Shown here piece after piece: positions 17,701 through 25,565 of a stretch of 29,711 nucleotides of DNA. The DNA is from CALHVR01 sp963528625 (GTDB taxonomy: Bacteria; Fusobacteriota; Fusobacteriia; Fusobacteriales; Leptotrichiaceae): contig CAURVQ010000015.1 in assembly GCA_963528625.1 (NCBI GenBank), forward strand, positions 1-29,711. The letters run 5' to 3'. The stretch's first letter is position 1. Each line of letters opens with the position of its first letter. The position numbers and the translations under genes are program-made. The notes under the pieces are model-generated. The model worked only from the letters and a program-made list of their open reading frames with translations, did no database searches and was not told the DNA's origin.

Positions 17701-18535
17701 TCATCGGCTTTTTACTTAATTTTTCTCCGTGTACATATTCTCTACTCGCTAAATATTCTGTTATTGTTTTTTCAATTATATTTTTATAAATTTCATTTTC
17801 AACTGTTATGCTATCAATAATTGTTTCAAAAGTTGTATGTCTACAATGATCTGACCAATAAGTATCAAGTACTCTAATTTCTGTTTCAGTAGGATTTCTT
17901 TTTTCTTCATTTTTAAAATATTTTTGAATAAATAGTAAATCATTTACTGTCATTGCTAATTCTAATTCATTTCTTAATTTTGATATTTCATTTTCTGTTT
18001 TTTCAATAAATCCCTCATATATAGGCACTTTATCTTTATTCATTTCTTCTTTTTGCTCTACTAAAACATCAATATTTTTTTCTCTCATTTCCACTTCATT
18101 TATATAATATTTTTTAATTCTTTTTAAATCATTATCATTAATATTTCCATATAAAATTATAAATTTTCCACTTCTCACCGATAAATTTTTATTATTTTCA
18201 ATTAAAAGAGAAATACATTGTTCAGCAGAATCAGCTCTTTGATCATATTGTCCCGGCAAAAATTCTACGGCAAAACTTCTTTTTTCTAATTCTTTATTTT
18301 CTGCTTCAAATACTTCATCTAAATTGCTATAAACTTTATCAACATTTATTTCAGAAAATACAGTTGTTTTAGTTTTCTCTAAATCCTCTTTATTTATATT
18401 AAAAATATCATATATATTTAATATTCTTATATTTTTTAAATTTTTTATTTCTGTATTTTCCTTTAAATCATTTAACAAATTTTGAGCTTCAACTCTAAAT
18501 TTCTCTTTTTTTTCAACATAAAGTCTAAAATTCAT
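14765..18535 (-). CDS. purL: Phosphoribosylformylglycinamidine synthase, single-chain
   Basis: Fourth step: FGAR plus glutamine and ATP to FGAM. At 1256 residues it is the large single-chain form, replacing the three-protein PurS/PurQ/PurL of Bacillus. Order: N-terminal PurS-like region, linker with 'LDTYWSDHCRHTTF' (about 226-239), the synthetase core ('NETHNHPTEIEPFGGAST', 'GGRTGRDGIGGATGSS'), and a C-terminal glutaminase with nucleophile C1097 in 'GICNGFQ' and partners H1227 and E1229 in 'AHSERTG'. GGAGGG lies 6 bases before the ATG. It is the first pur gene after the guanine riboswitch, small ORF and terminator, so it opens the operon. It ends in TAG. Confidence 0.97.
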   Translation of the reverse strand: MNFRLYVEKKEKFRVEAQNLLNDLKENTEIKNLKNIRILNIYDIFNINKEDLEKTKTTVFSEINVDKVYSNLDEVFEAENKELEKRSFAVEFLPGQYDQRADSAEQCISLLIENNKNLSVRSGKFIILYGNINDNDLKRIKKYYINEVEMREKNIDVLVEQKEEMNKDKVPIYEGFIEKTENEISKLRNELELAMTVNDLLFIQKYFKNEEKRNPTETEIRVLDTYWSDHCRHTTFETIIDSITVENEIYKNIIEKTITEYLASREYVHGEKLSKKPMTLMDLATIFGKEQRKNGSLSDLEVSDEINACSIYIDVPINGKVEKWILQFKNETHNHPTEIEPFGGASTCIGGAIRDPLSGRTFVYQGVRISGAADPTEKVSDTINGKLPQKVITQKAAHGFSSYGNQIGMATTYVNEIYDEGYKAKRMELGLVVGAAPAENIIREKPNNGDVVILLGGRTGRDGIGGATGSSKEHTTESSEKSSAEVQKGNAIVERKIQRLFRDKNVTKLIKKCNDFGAGGVSVAIGELADGLEIDLNKVRVKYVGLNGTELAISESQERMAVVIDKKDVETFIKYAEEENLEAYQVAEINDSNRLVMKYNDEIIVDISRDFLNTNGASQNIDVKIEKTEKLKYNRNIEGKDFKEKIINNLKDLNVASQRGLMETFDSTIGSTTVLMPYGGKYQLTPAEVSVQKVSVVNAETDVASMVGYGYNPYIAKQSTFHAGALAVIESMTKIVAAGGNYKNIRFTFQEYFERLGNDSKKWGRPLSALLGTLYVQKYFGLPSIGGKDSMSGTFHDLTVPPTLVSFAVSVVDANNVISSEIKEAGNNIYLIETSYDENDLPNLDELKNNFDLISENISNKNIISAVAVKNGGIVEALSKITFGNKLGIDVTIDKTEEELLSVNYGAFIVEAKNDLAGNNVKLIGKVTENAILKINELEIQIDELIENWEKPLEKIFPTRKVVNDGIETKEIAAKWQKKENSIITRNIEPIAKPRVFIPVYPGTNCEYDLERAFNREGAISKIGIFNNLSHTAVETSIDNFVKEIDNSQILMFPGGFSAGDEPDGSAKFIVNVLRNEKIKEAVDRLLKRDGLILGICNGFQALIKSGLVPYGEIRELNEDSPTLTYNAIDKHMSKMVKTKIITNDSPWLAGMEVGEIHTIPMSHGEGRLVITEEEYLRLLNNNQIATKYVDLDGNSSMNTEYNPNGSYYAIEGLLAHNGRILGKMAHSERTGSNLYKNIEGNTNQNLFRNGVKFFK

Positions 18536-18579
18536 TTTTTCCCTCCAATTAAATTTATAAAAATTATAATTAAATAAAC

Positions 18580-18615
18580 AAAAAAATCTAAGTAAATTAA
18601 ATTTTACTTAGATTT
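18580..18615 (-). terminator. Intrinsic terminator in the purL leader
   Basis: AAATCTAAGTAAA (minus strand, 18615-18603) pairs perfectly over 13 bp with TTTACTTAGATTT (18596-18584) around a 6-base loop, followed by a run of T to 18580. It lies 45 bases before the purL ATG and overlaps the last codons of the small ORF. Its position downstream of a guanine aptamer suggests it is the off-state of transcriptional control, though it is about 205 bases from the aptamer. Confidence 0.75.
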
Positions 18616-18755
18616 ATCATATTTATATTTATTTTGTTTAATTTTAAATTATAAGCTATAACTTCTCTTAAGATAGACAAAGTCCACGAAAAAGTTGACA
18701 ATAACTTCGTTTGTCCAATAGATAATATTCTTGAAATAGTAATCAATACATTCAT
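18597..18755 (-). CDS. Small ORF (52 codons) between the guanine riboswitch and purL
   Basis: No family is recognised. The start ATG (18753-18755) has a strong GGAGG 6 bases upstream, better than many genes here. The product is 52 residues: a hydrophobic/serine-rich first part with two Trp/Phe-containing stretches ('FSWTLSILREVIAY', about 22-35), then an Asn/Lys/Ile tail ('NLKLNKINININ'-like). Its final codons form the terminator stem, so ribosomes finishing it would cover the stem and could affect termination. It also contains an interrupted hairpin at 18676-18715. It could be a true small protein, a regulatory leader peptide or a decayed gene fragment. Confidence 0.45.
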   Translation of the reverse strand: MNVLITISRILSIGQTKLLSTFSWTLSILREVIAYNLKLNKININMINLSKI

Positions 18756-18819
18756 ATTAATCCTCCATAAGATATTATTATTGCATAACAAAAGTTAAGA
18801 AGTTATAAATAAAAATCTC

Positions 18820-18886
18820 AACTTATAGTCAGCAATTTACGGTTGCTTGTAGAAACTCTTCGCCTTATCCAAAGAATATATAAGTT
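18820..18886 (-). ncRNA. Guanine riboswitch aptamer (purine riboswitch family)
   Basis: All conserved parts are present on the minus strand. P1 is AACTTATA/TATAAGTT (18879-18886 with 18820-18827). P2 is CTTTG/CGAAG around the loop GATAAGG (consensus GATATGG). The J2/3 core GTTTCTAC is exact. P3 is AGCAA/TTGCT around the loop CCGTAAA. J3/1 reads GACTA; the C in this motif pairs with the ligand, so guanine/hypoxanthine rather than adenine is predicted. The aptamer starts about 20 bases after the predicted transcription start and precedes the entire pur operon, where guanine would be expected to switch expression off. Confidence 0.93.
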
Positions 18887-18914
18887 AATTATATATCTAG
18901 TTTTACACATGAAT

Positions 18915-18943
18915 ATTGTATCAAAAAAAACTTTTTTTTTCAA
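18915..18943 (-). promoter_or_regulatory. Promoter of the purine operon
   Basis: On the minus strand TTGAAA (18938-18943) and TACAAT (18915-18920) are separated by exactly 17 bases. The predicted start near 18908 puts the guanine aptamer directly at the 5' end of the transcript. The spacer is an A-run followed by a T-run. Confidence 0.75.
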
Positions 18944-19135
18944 CTGTTTTTATTCTTTTAAGATTAAAATGTAAATTACAACTTAAAGTGTCATACTTTT
19001 ATGAAATATATTTTTTATTTTTTCATATATTTCATTTGAGCTTTTTCCATTAAATAATTTTCGTCAATATTCATTTATACATTTTCCTAATTACTTGTCT
19101 TTTCTATATTTATTTATCTTTCACTCTCTAAATTT

Positions 19136-20494
19136 TTAACTTTTAGGCATTTTCTTAAATTCATCTTTAACTAAAAATATACATAAAGTAAAAGCTAATA
19201 TATCAGATACTGGACCTGCTATTATTACTCCAGTAACTCCAAAAAATATTGGTAAAATAATAGTTAAAGGTAATAAAAACATTACTTGTTTTGATAATGA
19301 AATTATTGTTCCTTTTTTAGCTTTTCCTATTGCTGAGAAAAATGTCAGTGATACCGTAAAAATACTACCTAAAACTAACATTGATAAGTACATTCTCATA
19401 AATCTTACCGCGAAATTCATATATTCTTCATTTCCTGCCCCAAATAATGAAACGATTTGTCGTGGGAATATTTGAAAAATTAAAGTCATTATTGTTGCTG
19501 TTATTACTGCAGATCCTATTAATATTTTTGTTGTTTCTCTAACTCTTTTATAAATTTTAGCTCCATAATTAAATCCTAAAATAGGTTGTGCTCCTTGAAC
19601 AAGTCCAATTACTACTGCAAAATAAATAATATTAACTTTCATTACAACTCCTGCAGAAGCTATAGGAATATCGCTTCCATATTTTGTGGTAGCACCGTAT
19701 ATTTTTAACATATTATTTGTCACAACTTGGACTATCATCGTAGAAAATTGAAATATAAATGAGGCCAATCCAAGACTAAATATACTTTTTGCTATACTTA
19801 AATTTAATTTAAAATCTTTTTTCTCCAATTTTACTGATTTGAATTTTGTAAAATAAAACATTAATATTGTCGCTGACACAATTTGGCTTATAACAGTAGC
19901 AATTGCAGCTCCAGATATTCCCATCTTAAATACAAATATAAATATAGGATCTAATATTGTGTTTAAAATTGCACCGGTTATAATTGCATACATTGAATAT
20001 TTTGGACTTCCATCTGCTCTAACTAACGGATTTATACCAATAGCTATAAGTAAAAACGGTACTCCAAACGATGTTATTCCTGTATACTGCATTGCATAAG
20101 ATAAAATTTGTTCAGTCGCTCCAAACATTATCATTAATTGTTTTAAAAACAATATAACTATTATCCATATAATTGTTCCTATTATTACTAATAAATTTGC
20201 CGATGTTCCTACTATTTTTTTAGCTTTTTCATAATTTTTTCGCCCTAATTCTAAATTCAAATTTGCAGCAGAACCAATTCCAATCATAAGTCCTATCGCC
20301 AAACAAAGTGTAACTAATGGAAACGCTATATTTGTTGCCGCATTACCTAAATATCCAACTCCCTGTCCAATAAATATTTGATCCACTATATTATATAACG
20401 CATTTACTATATTTGCCACAATCGCAGGAACTGCTAATTTATAGAGCAGTTTTCCTACAGATCCCTCTCCTAAATTATTTCTTTCTTTTGACAT
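19136..20494 (-). CDS. MATE-family multidrug/cation antiporter
   Basis: Sodium- or proton-coupled exporter of organic cations in the inner membrane. The 452 residues fold into about 12 hydrophobic segments in two similar halves (about 15-235 and 250-445), as expected for MATE proteins. The family signature near the N-terminus ('LAVPAIVANIVNALYNIVDQ', about 15-34) and 'GVVMKVNIIYFAVVIGLVQGAQPILGFNYGA'-type region in the second half are present (the latter described, about 280-310). AAGGAGAG lies 5 bases before the ATG. It lies downstream of secA after a clear terminator. The substrate cannot be inferred, and no regulator is adjacent. Confidence 0.93.
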   Translation of the reverse strand: MSKERNNLGEGSVGKLLYKLAVPAIVANIVNALYNIVDQIFIGQGVGYLGNAATNIAFPLVTLCLAIGLMIGIGSAANLNLELGRKNYEKAKKIVGTSANLLVIIGTIIWIIVILFLKQLMIMFGATEQILSYAMQYTGITSFGVPFLLIAIGINPLVRADGSPKYSMYAIITGAILNTILDPIFIFVFKMGISGAAIATVISQIVSATILMFYFTKFKSVKLEKKDFKLNLSIAKSIFSLGLASFIFQFSTMIVQVVTNNMLKIYGATTKYGSDIPIASAGVVMKVNIIYFAVVIGLVQGAQPILGFNYGAKIYKRVRETTKILIGSAVITATIMTLIFQIFPRQIVSLFGAGNEEYMNFAVRFMRMYLSMLVLGSIFTVSLTFFSAIGKAKKGTIISLSKQVMFLLPLTIILPIFFGVTGVIIAGPVSDILAFTLCIFLVKDEFKKMPKS

Positions 20495-20524
20495 ACATTC
20501 TCTCCTTAAAAATTTTTATCAATT

Positions 20525-20558
20525 AGAAAAACAAGAGTATCTACCAGATATTCTTGTT
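20525..20558 (-). terminator. Intrinsic terminator after secA
   Basis: AACAAGA-g-TATCT (20530-20542) pairs with AGATA-t-TCTTGTT (20546-20558) over 13 bp including one wobble, with an ACC loop. TTTTTCT follows on the minus strand. It separates secA from the MATE gene. Confidence 0.88.
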
Positions 20559-20579
20559 TTCTTTTAATTCTTATTTATT

Positions 20580-23252
20580 TTATTTTTTATTTCTTCTTGC
20601 TAACTCTCTTTTTTCTCTTCTAGACAATGGTCTTCCGTTACTTTCTTCTATAAATTGTTCTTCACCTTGTTCTTCAAATTCAGTTATATCTTCGTGTTGA
20701 TAACTAACATTTGTCATTTCTTCATGTTTTAAATTTGTTGTTTCTTCTGGTGTTTGAATTCTAAGTTTTGATAAAAATCCAGTAGTTTCTCTTTTAATTG
20801 CATCAATCATTTCATTATAAATTTCATAACCTACAATTTTATAATCATGTGCCGGACTTCTTTGTGCATATCCTCTAAGACCTATTCCTTCTCTTAGCTC
20901 ATTTAAGTCAGCTAAATGTTGTCTCCATTTATTATCTAACACTTCTAACATAATATATTTTTCTATCGCTTTGAATTGTTCTTCTCCTATCAATTCTCTT
21001 TTTTCATTATAACTAGCAATTAAATCTTTTGAAATAGTATCTACAATTTCATCTCTATCTTTACTTTCATCAATTTCCGGAAGTTCATATTCAAACACTT
21101 CTTTCAATTTATCTGCAAACAACTCTAAATTCCAATCATTTTTTTCACCAGTTAAAGCCATGTCTGCTATATCTGAAACAGTATCTGCTAACATATCATA
21201 AACTAACGGTTTTAAGTCATCTTCTCCTAAAATTAAATCCCTTTGTTTATAAATTACTTCTCTTTGATTGTTATTTACATCATCGTATTCTAATAAACTT
21301 TTTCTTGATGAGAAATTTCTACTTTCAATTCTTTTTTGAGCATTTTCTACTCCTTTTGTTACTTGTCTATGTCTAATTTCTTCATCTTCATCCATTTTTA
21401 ATACTCTCATCATAGATTGTAATTTATCTCCACCAAACATAATCATTAAATGATCATCTAATGCTAAATAAAATTCCGAAACTCCCGGATCACCTTGTCT
21501 TCCAGATCTTCCTCTTAACTGATTATCAATCCTTCTACTTTCATGTCTTTCAGTTCCTAATACAAATAATCCACCTGCTTCTAAAACTTTATTTCTATTT
21601 TCTTCACAATCTTTTTCATATTTAGCTAAAGCTATTTCATATTCAGGTGTTCCTTTTTCAGCTTCTTTTTCTGCTAACGCTTCAGGTTCTCCACCTAATT
21701 TTATATCAGTTCCACGTCCTGCCATATTTGTAGCGATTGTAACTGACTTAAATCTTCCAGCTTGTGCAATTATTTCAGCTTCTCTTCCATGATGTTTTGC
21801 ATTCAATTTATTGTGTGGAATACCTTGTTTTTTTAATAATTGCGATATTTTTTCAGATTGCTCTATTGAAGCTGTACCAACTAAAACAGGTTGTCCTTTG
21901 TCATATAATTCTTTAATTTTATTTGAAATTGCTTTATATTTTGCTTTTTCAGTCATATAAATAACATCTGGTAAATCTTTTCTTATTACAGGTTTATTCG
22001 TTGGAACTTGTATAACTTTTAATTTATAAATTTGTTTAAATTCTTCCTCTTCTGTTTTTGCCGTTCCTGTCATTCCAGAAAGTTTATCATACATTCTAAA
22101 GTAATTTTGTAATGTAACAGTTGCCATCGTTTGATTTTCTCCAGCTACTTCCAATCCTTCTTTAGCCTCTATTGCTTGATGTAATCCGTCCGAGTATCTT
22201 CTACCTTCCATAAGTCTTCCAGTAAATTCATCTACGATAATTACTTCATTATCAGCATTTATAACATAATCTCTATCTAATTTATATAATTCTTTTGCTT
22301 TTAATGCTTGAGTTAAAAAATGTGTCAATTCAACATTTTCAGGAGAATATAAATTATTTAATCCTAAAATTTTCTCTACATTTTTTATACCTTTAGTTGT
22401 CATAACTACTGAATGTGATTTTTCATCAACTTCATAATCTTCCCAATCTTCATCTGGTATATTAGCAGACTTTTTATCTTTAATTCCTTCCGTTTTTACA
22501 CTTCTTTTTAATTTTGTTGCAACTTCTGCAAATTTATCATACCATTCATGAATTTCTTGTGCTGCCCCAGATATAATTAAAGGCGTTCTTGCTTCATCAA
22601 TTAAAATTGAATCTATTTCATCAACAATTGCATAAAAATGTCCTCTTTGTACTTTCTCTTCTTTTGATCCAACCATATTATCTCTTAAATAGTCAAATCC
22701 AAAATTACTATTTGTTCCATATGTAATATCTGCTGCATAAGCCTGTTTTCTCATTTCTGTCGTCATTGTATATCCGTCAGCAACAAACGCAGAAGTCAAC
22801 CCTAAATATTCATAAATTTCATTCATTATATTTCTATCTCTTTCAGCAAGATAGTCGTTTACTGTTACTACATGAACTCCTTTTTCCATTAAAGCATTCA
22901 AATATATCGGTAATGTTGACATCAAAGTTTTACCTTCTCCTGTTTTCATTTCAGCTATATTTCCGTTATGTAAAATAATTCCACCAATTAACTGTACATC
23001 ATAATGTCTTTTTCCAGTTAATCTTCTTGATACTTCTCTTACAGTAGCAAACGCCTCAACTAATAAATCATCTAACGTTTCTCCATTTTTTATTCTTTCT
23101 TTAAATTCTTTTGTTTTATTTTTTAATTGTTCTTCAGATAATGCTTGAAATTCTGGTTCAATGGCATTTATTTTATCTACTATTTTTCTTAACTTTTTTA
23201 TTTCACGCTCATCTGAAGTACCAAATATTTTTTTTACTATATTTTGTATCAT
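20580..23252 (-). CDS. secA: Preprotein translocase ATPase SecA
   Basis: Motor that drives unfolded preproteins through SecYEG. The 890 residues carry 'MKTGEGKT' (102-109, Walker A), 'DEIDSILIDEA' (211-221, Walker B), the preprotein cross-linking domain, 'VGTASIEQSE', 'MAGRGTDIKLGG' and 'RIDNQLRGRSGRQGDPG' of the second nucleotide-binding fold. The C-terminus ends in a short basic tail ('SRREKRELARRNKK') after a Glu-rich linker and lacks the CxCxSG zinc-binding SecB/ribosome motif found in many SecA proteins. Upstream of the ATG there is only a weak AGTGAG, with GGAAG about 40 bases away. A terminator follows. Confidence 0.97.
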   Translation of the reverse strand: MIQNIVKKIFGTSDEREIKKLRKIVDKINAIEPEFQALSEEQLKNKTKEFKERIKNGETLDDLLVEAFATVREVSRRLTGKRHYDVQLIGGIILHNGNIAEMKTGEGKTLMSTLPIYLNALMEKGVHVVTVNDYLAERDRNIMNEIYEYLGLTSAFVADGYTMTTEMRKQAYAADITYGTNSNFGFDYLRDNMVGSKEEKVQRGHFYAIVDEIDSILIDEARTPLIISGAAQEIHEWYDKFAEVATKLKRSVKTEGIKDKKSANIPDEDWEDYEVDEKSHSVVMTTKGIKNVEKILGLNNLYSPENVELTHFLTQALKAKELYKLDRDYVINADNEVIIVDEFTGRLMEGRRYSDGLHQAIEAKEGLEVAGENQTMATVTLQNYFRMYDKLSGMTGTAKTEEEEFKQIYKLKVIQVPTNKPVIRKDLPDVIYMTEKAKYKAISNKIKELYDKGQPVLVGTASIEQSEKISQLLKKQGIPHNKLNAKHHGREAEIIAQAGRFKSVTIATNMAGRGTDIKLGGEPEALAEKEAEKGTPEYEIALAKYEKDCEENRNKVLEAGGLFVLGTERHESRRIDNQLRGRSGRQGDPGVSEFYLALDDHLMIMFGGDKLQSMMRVLKMDEDEEIRHRQVTKGVENAQKRIESRNFSSRKSLLEYDDVNNNQREVIYKQRDLILGEDDLKPLVYDMLADTVSDIADMALTGEKNDWNLELFADKLKEVFEYELPEIDESKDRDEIVDTISKDLIASYNEKRELIGEEQFKAIEKYIMLEVLDNKWRQHLADLNELREGIGLRGYAQRSPAHDYKIVGYEIYNEMIDAIKRETTGFLSKLRIQTPEETTNLKHEEMTNVSYQHEDITEFEEQGEEQFIEESNGRPLSRREKRELARRNKK

Positions 23253-23355
23253 TTGTTCTCACTTTCTATATTATAATATTAATTCAATCTTCCTTTCATA
23301 AAGTAAATTATAACATAAATTAACAATTTTTTCTATATTAGTTTTAATATATTTC

Positions 23356-24114
23356 CTATTTTTCTTTATTTTTTACAAAAAATCCTTGTTCTTGTAAAAC
23401 ATCAAATGTTTCTCCTCTTTTAGCCATCATAGTTTCCATTTGTTTTGATATTTGTGTTGTAAACTCATCTACACGATTATTTGTATCTCTCAAATCATAA
23501 TATTGATTTACAATTTTATCATATTCTTCTAACTCTTTCAACGGATTTTCTAACTCTTTATATTCGTTTTCCATATGAATTATATTTCTCGGTATTCTTG
23601 GCTTTAAATCAGGCTCTTGATCTTTCCACCCAACTACTAATCCCACTGCCGGAAAGACATATTTAGGTAATTTTAACAATTTTACAACTTTTCTAATATC
23701 ATTTAAAATTGATCCTAAATAAACAGTTCCCATTCCAAGACTTTCAGCTGCAACTACTACATTTTGTGCAGCAATAACTGCATCTGTCAATCCTGACATA
23801 AATCTTTCAGCCTCTCCTTGAACTAACGCTTTAGCACCTTTCGCTTCTGCAATTTGTTTATTTCTTCTTTGATCTACAACAAATACAAATAAATGTGGAG
23901 CTGTTGCAATATATGGCTGATTCCCAATAATTGCCAATTCATCTTTTATTTTTTGATCTGTTATACTTATTATGCTGTATGCTTGTCTAAAATTACTTGT
24001 CGCTGTATGTCTTGCTACATCTACTAATAAATTTATCTCATCGTTTGTCAATATTTTGTTTTTAAATTTTCTAATTGATTTATGATTTAATTGATTTTTT
24101 ATTGTTTCTGTCAT
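23356..24114 (-). CDS. NADPH-dependent flavin oxidoreductase (nitroreductase family, NfrA-like)
   Basis: FMN-binding homodimeric reductase of quinones, flavins or nitro compounds. The 252 residues match the NfrA/Frp group rather than the shorter 200-residue nitroreductases. The FMN-binding N-terminus 'HKSIRKFKNK' (11-20) and 'ARHTATSNFRQAYSII' (34-49), the dimer segment 'DAVIAAQNVVVAAESLGMG' and 'YLGSILND', and the C-terminal excursion around 'PRIPRNIIHMENEY' are all visible. AAAGGA lies 8 bases before the ATG and TATAAT at 24149-24154 is a likely -10. The physiological substrate cannot be read from sequence. It is separated from secA by about 100 bases. Confidence 0.9.
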   Translation of the reverse strand: MTETIKNQLNHKSIRKFKNKILTNDEINLLVDVARHTATSNFRQAYSIISITDQKIKDELAIIGNQPYIATAPHLFVFVVDQRRNKQIAEAKGAKALVQGEAERFMSGLTDAVIAAQNVVVAAESLGMGTVYLGSILNDIRKVVKLLKLPKYVFPAVGLVVGWKDQEPDLKPRIPRNIIHMENEYKELENPLKELEEYDKIVNQYYDLRDTNNRVDEFTTQISKQMETMMAKRGETFDVLQEQGFFVKNKEK

Positions 24115-24331
24115 ATTTTTTATCCTTTTCTTATTTTTTATTATATATATTATACAAATTTTTTTAAATTTTATCTATATAATTTTATCTTTTTTTAAAA
24201 AAAATTACTTATATTACTCAAAATACTAAAGAAATATTTTCATATATTAATATTTTAAATATTCTAATATAATAATATTAAAAATCAAAAATTAAAAAAA
24301 TTTCTTTTAAATAACTTTTGATTGCAACATA

Positions 24332-24901
24332 TTAAAATATATTTATATCTCCTACAACATCACTAAATTTTATTTTTTGACTAGAGTTAGAGCTTTGAGT
24401 AATATTTTCAAATGAAACTTTACCTAATATATCTTCATTTTTTAATATATTAACTGTACCATTACTTTTAATATTAATATCTCCAACTATATCTGTAATA
24501 TTTAAATTTGAAATTTGTGGCATTTCTATTGATACATCACCAACAACATCATTAACATCTATATTTATAATATCTTTACTATATTCAATTACTATTTTTG
24601 AATTTTTGCTTCCAAAATTAAACCAATTTTTTCTTTTAGTTTTTATCTTTAAATTTCCATCAAAATTTTCAATTTTTACATTATCACTTTTTATTATATT
24701 ATCTCTATTTGATTTTTTTATTTCAATAGTTCCAACAAAATCTTCTACTGATATATTCTGTATAGGTAATACATCTTCACTTTTAACTACCTCATCTATT
24801 ATTTTAAATCCATTATTATCTATTATTTTAAATCCATCATTAAAATACATTATTATAACCCCTAAAAATACCATACATATTCCAATTAATATTTTACGCA
24901 T
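24332..24901 (-). CDS. Membrane-anchored DUF4097-like beta-repeat protein
   Basis: Third gene of the PadR operon. I choose the ATG at 24899-24901 (189 residues): AGGAG lies 9 bases upstream and the start overlaps the DUF1700 stop in ATGCGTAA. One N-terminal hydrophobic anchor (about 4-20) is followed by an extracellular part of short beta-repeats with the recurring pattern 'D-[VI]-V-G-D-[VI]-x-I' (three copies near residues 116-125, 135-143 and the C-terminus), typical of DUF4097 'putative adhesin' proteins. A 24-base in-frame duplication gives the doubled 'GFKIIDNN/GFKIIDEV' after the anchor. Function of the family is not established; it usually accompanies DUF1700 and PadR genes. Confidence 0.75.
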   Translation of the reverse strand: MRKILIGICMVFLGVIIMYFNDGFKIIDNNGFKIIDEVVKSEDVLPIQNISVEDFVGTIEIKKSNRDNIIKSDNVKIENFDGNLKIKTKRKNWFNFGSKNSKIVIEYSKDIINIDVNDVVGDVSIEMPQISNLNITDIVGDINIKSNGTVNILKNEDILGKVSFENITQSSNSSQKIKFSDVVGDINIF

Positions 24902-25565
24902 CTTTACCATCTCCTATAGTCTCTCCTCCATCAAAATTATTCAAATCAATTTTATCCGGTTTCTTTAATTCAATTTTTAGATTTCCATGCTTCATCTCAT
25001 TCTTATTATAAATCCAACTATATATCTTAGATGTAATCATCAATAATATTTTAAAGAATATTTTTATAACTCCTTTAATTATAGGATAAATAATTAATAA
25101 TAACCCTATTATTATCAATACTGATGCCAATACATTTATAAGACTTAAATTATTACCAATATTCATTAAAATAGTTCCAATTAAAGAAAACACTACATAA
25201 AAAGGAACAGTTAAAATTGAAAATAGTAAAGCAAATAATGAAATTAATAACGCACCTGCTACTACTATTCCTGCAAATACAAGTATAAGCATAGGGATAG
25301 TAATAGGTAAACTAAATATTCCCCCGATAGTTATTAAAAATAATTTAAATGAAGAAAAGCCTTTACCTTTTTTAATAACTCCGTATTCAAGTAATATATC
25401 ATTAGCTACTTTTTTTGGATTTATATCTTCTGGTATTTCATCATCATCTTCAAGACCTAAATCTTTAAAATATTCTTCATAAAACATAAATACAGAGGCT
25501 TTTTCATCATAAGGTAAATCTTTTATATATTTATCTAATTTTTGCATAAATTTTTTCTTAGTCAT
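24894..25565 (-). CDS. DUF1700-family membrane protein
   Basis: The N-terminus shows the DUF1700 signature: 'KKKFMQKLDKYIKDLP' followed by 'EKASVFMFYEEYFKD' (about 3-35) and the 'PKKVANDILLEYG' segment (about 50-62). Three to four membrane segments occupy about 75-185, and the tail is charged. The 223 residues fit the family. The ATG overlaps the PadR stop by 8 bases and its own stop overlaps the next start by 8, so the three genes are translationally coupled. DUF1700 proteins are typically encoded with PadR repressors and DUF4097 proteins and are thought to act in envelope stress responses; that role is inferred from the family, not seen here. Confidence 0.85.
   Translation of the reverse strand: MTKKKFMQKLDKYIKDLPYDEKASVFMFYEEYFKDLGLEDDDEIPEDINPKKVANDILLEYGVIKKGKGFSSFKLFLITIGGIFSLPITIPMLILVFAGIVVAGALLISLFALLFSILTVPFYVVFSLIGTILMNIGNNLSLINVLASVLIIIGLLLIIYPIIKGVIKIFFKILLMITSKIYSWIYNKNEMKHGNLKIELKKPDKIDLNNFDGGETIGDGKDA

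Noticed and set aside
18687..18709. CGAA...TTCG dyad resembling a PurR PurBox
   Set aside because: It lies inside the small ORF, downstream of the promoter, and departs from the CCGAAC core at key positions; the hairpin reading explains it better.
19015..19074. 19-codon ORF (MNIDENYLMEKAQMKYMKK) between the MATE gene and the purine promoter
   Set aside because: Too short, with only a weak AGGAAA upstream and no family match; kept as a possible remnant only.
24283..24323. AATCAAAA/TTTTGATT stem as a terminator after the DUF4097-like gene
   Set aside because: The loop is 25 bases and the surroundings are almost pure A/T, so chance pairing is likely.
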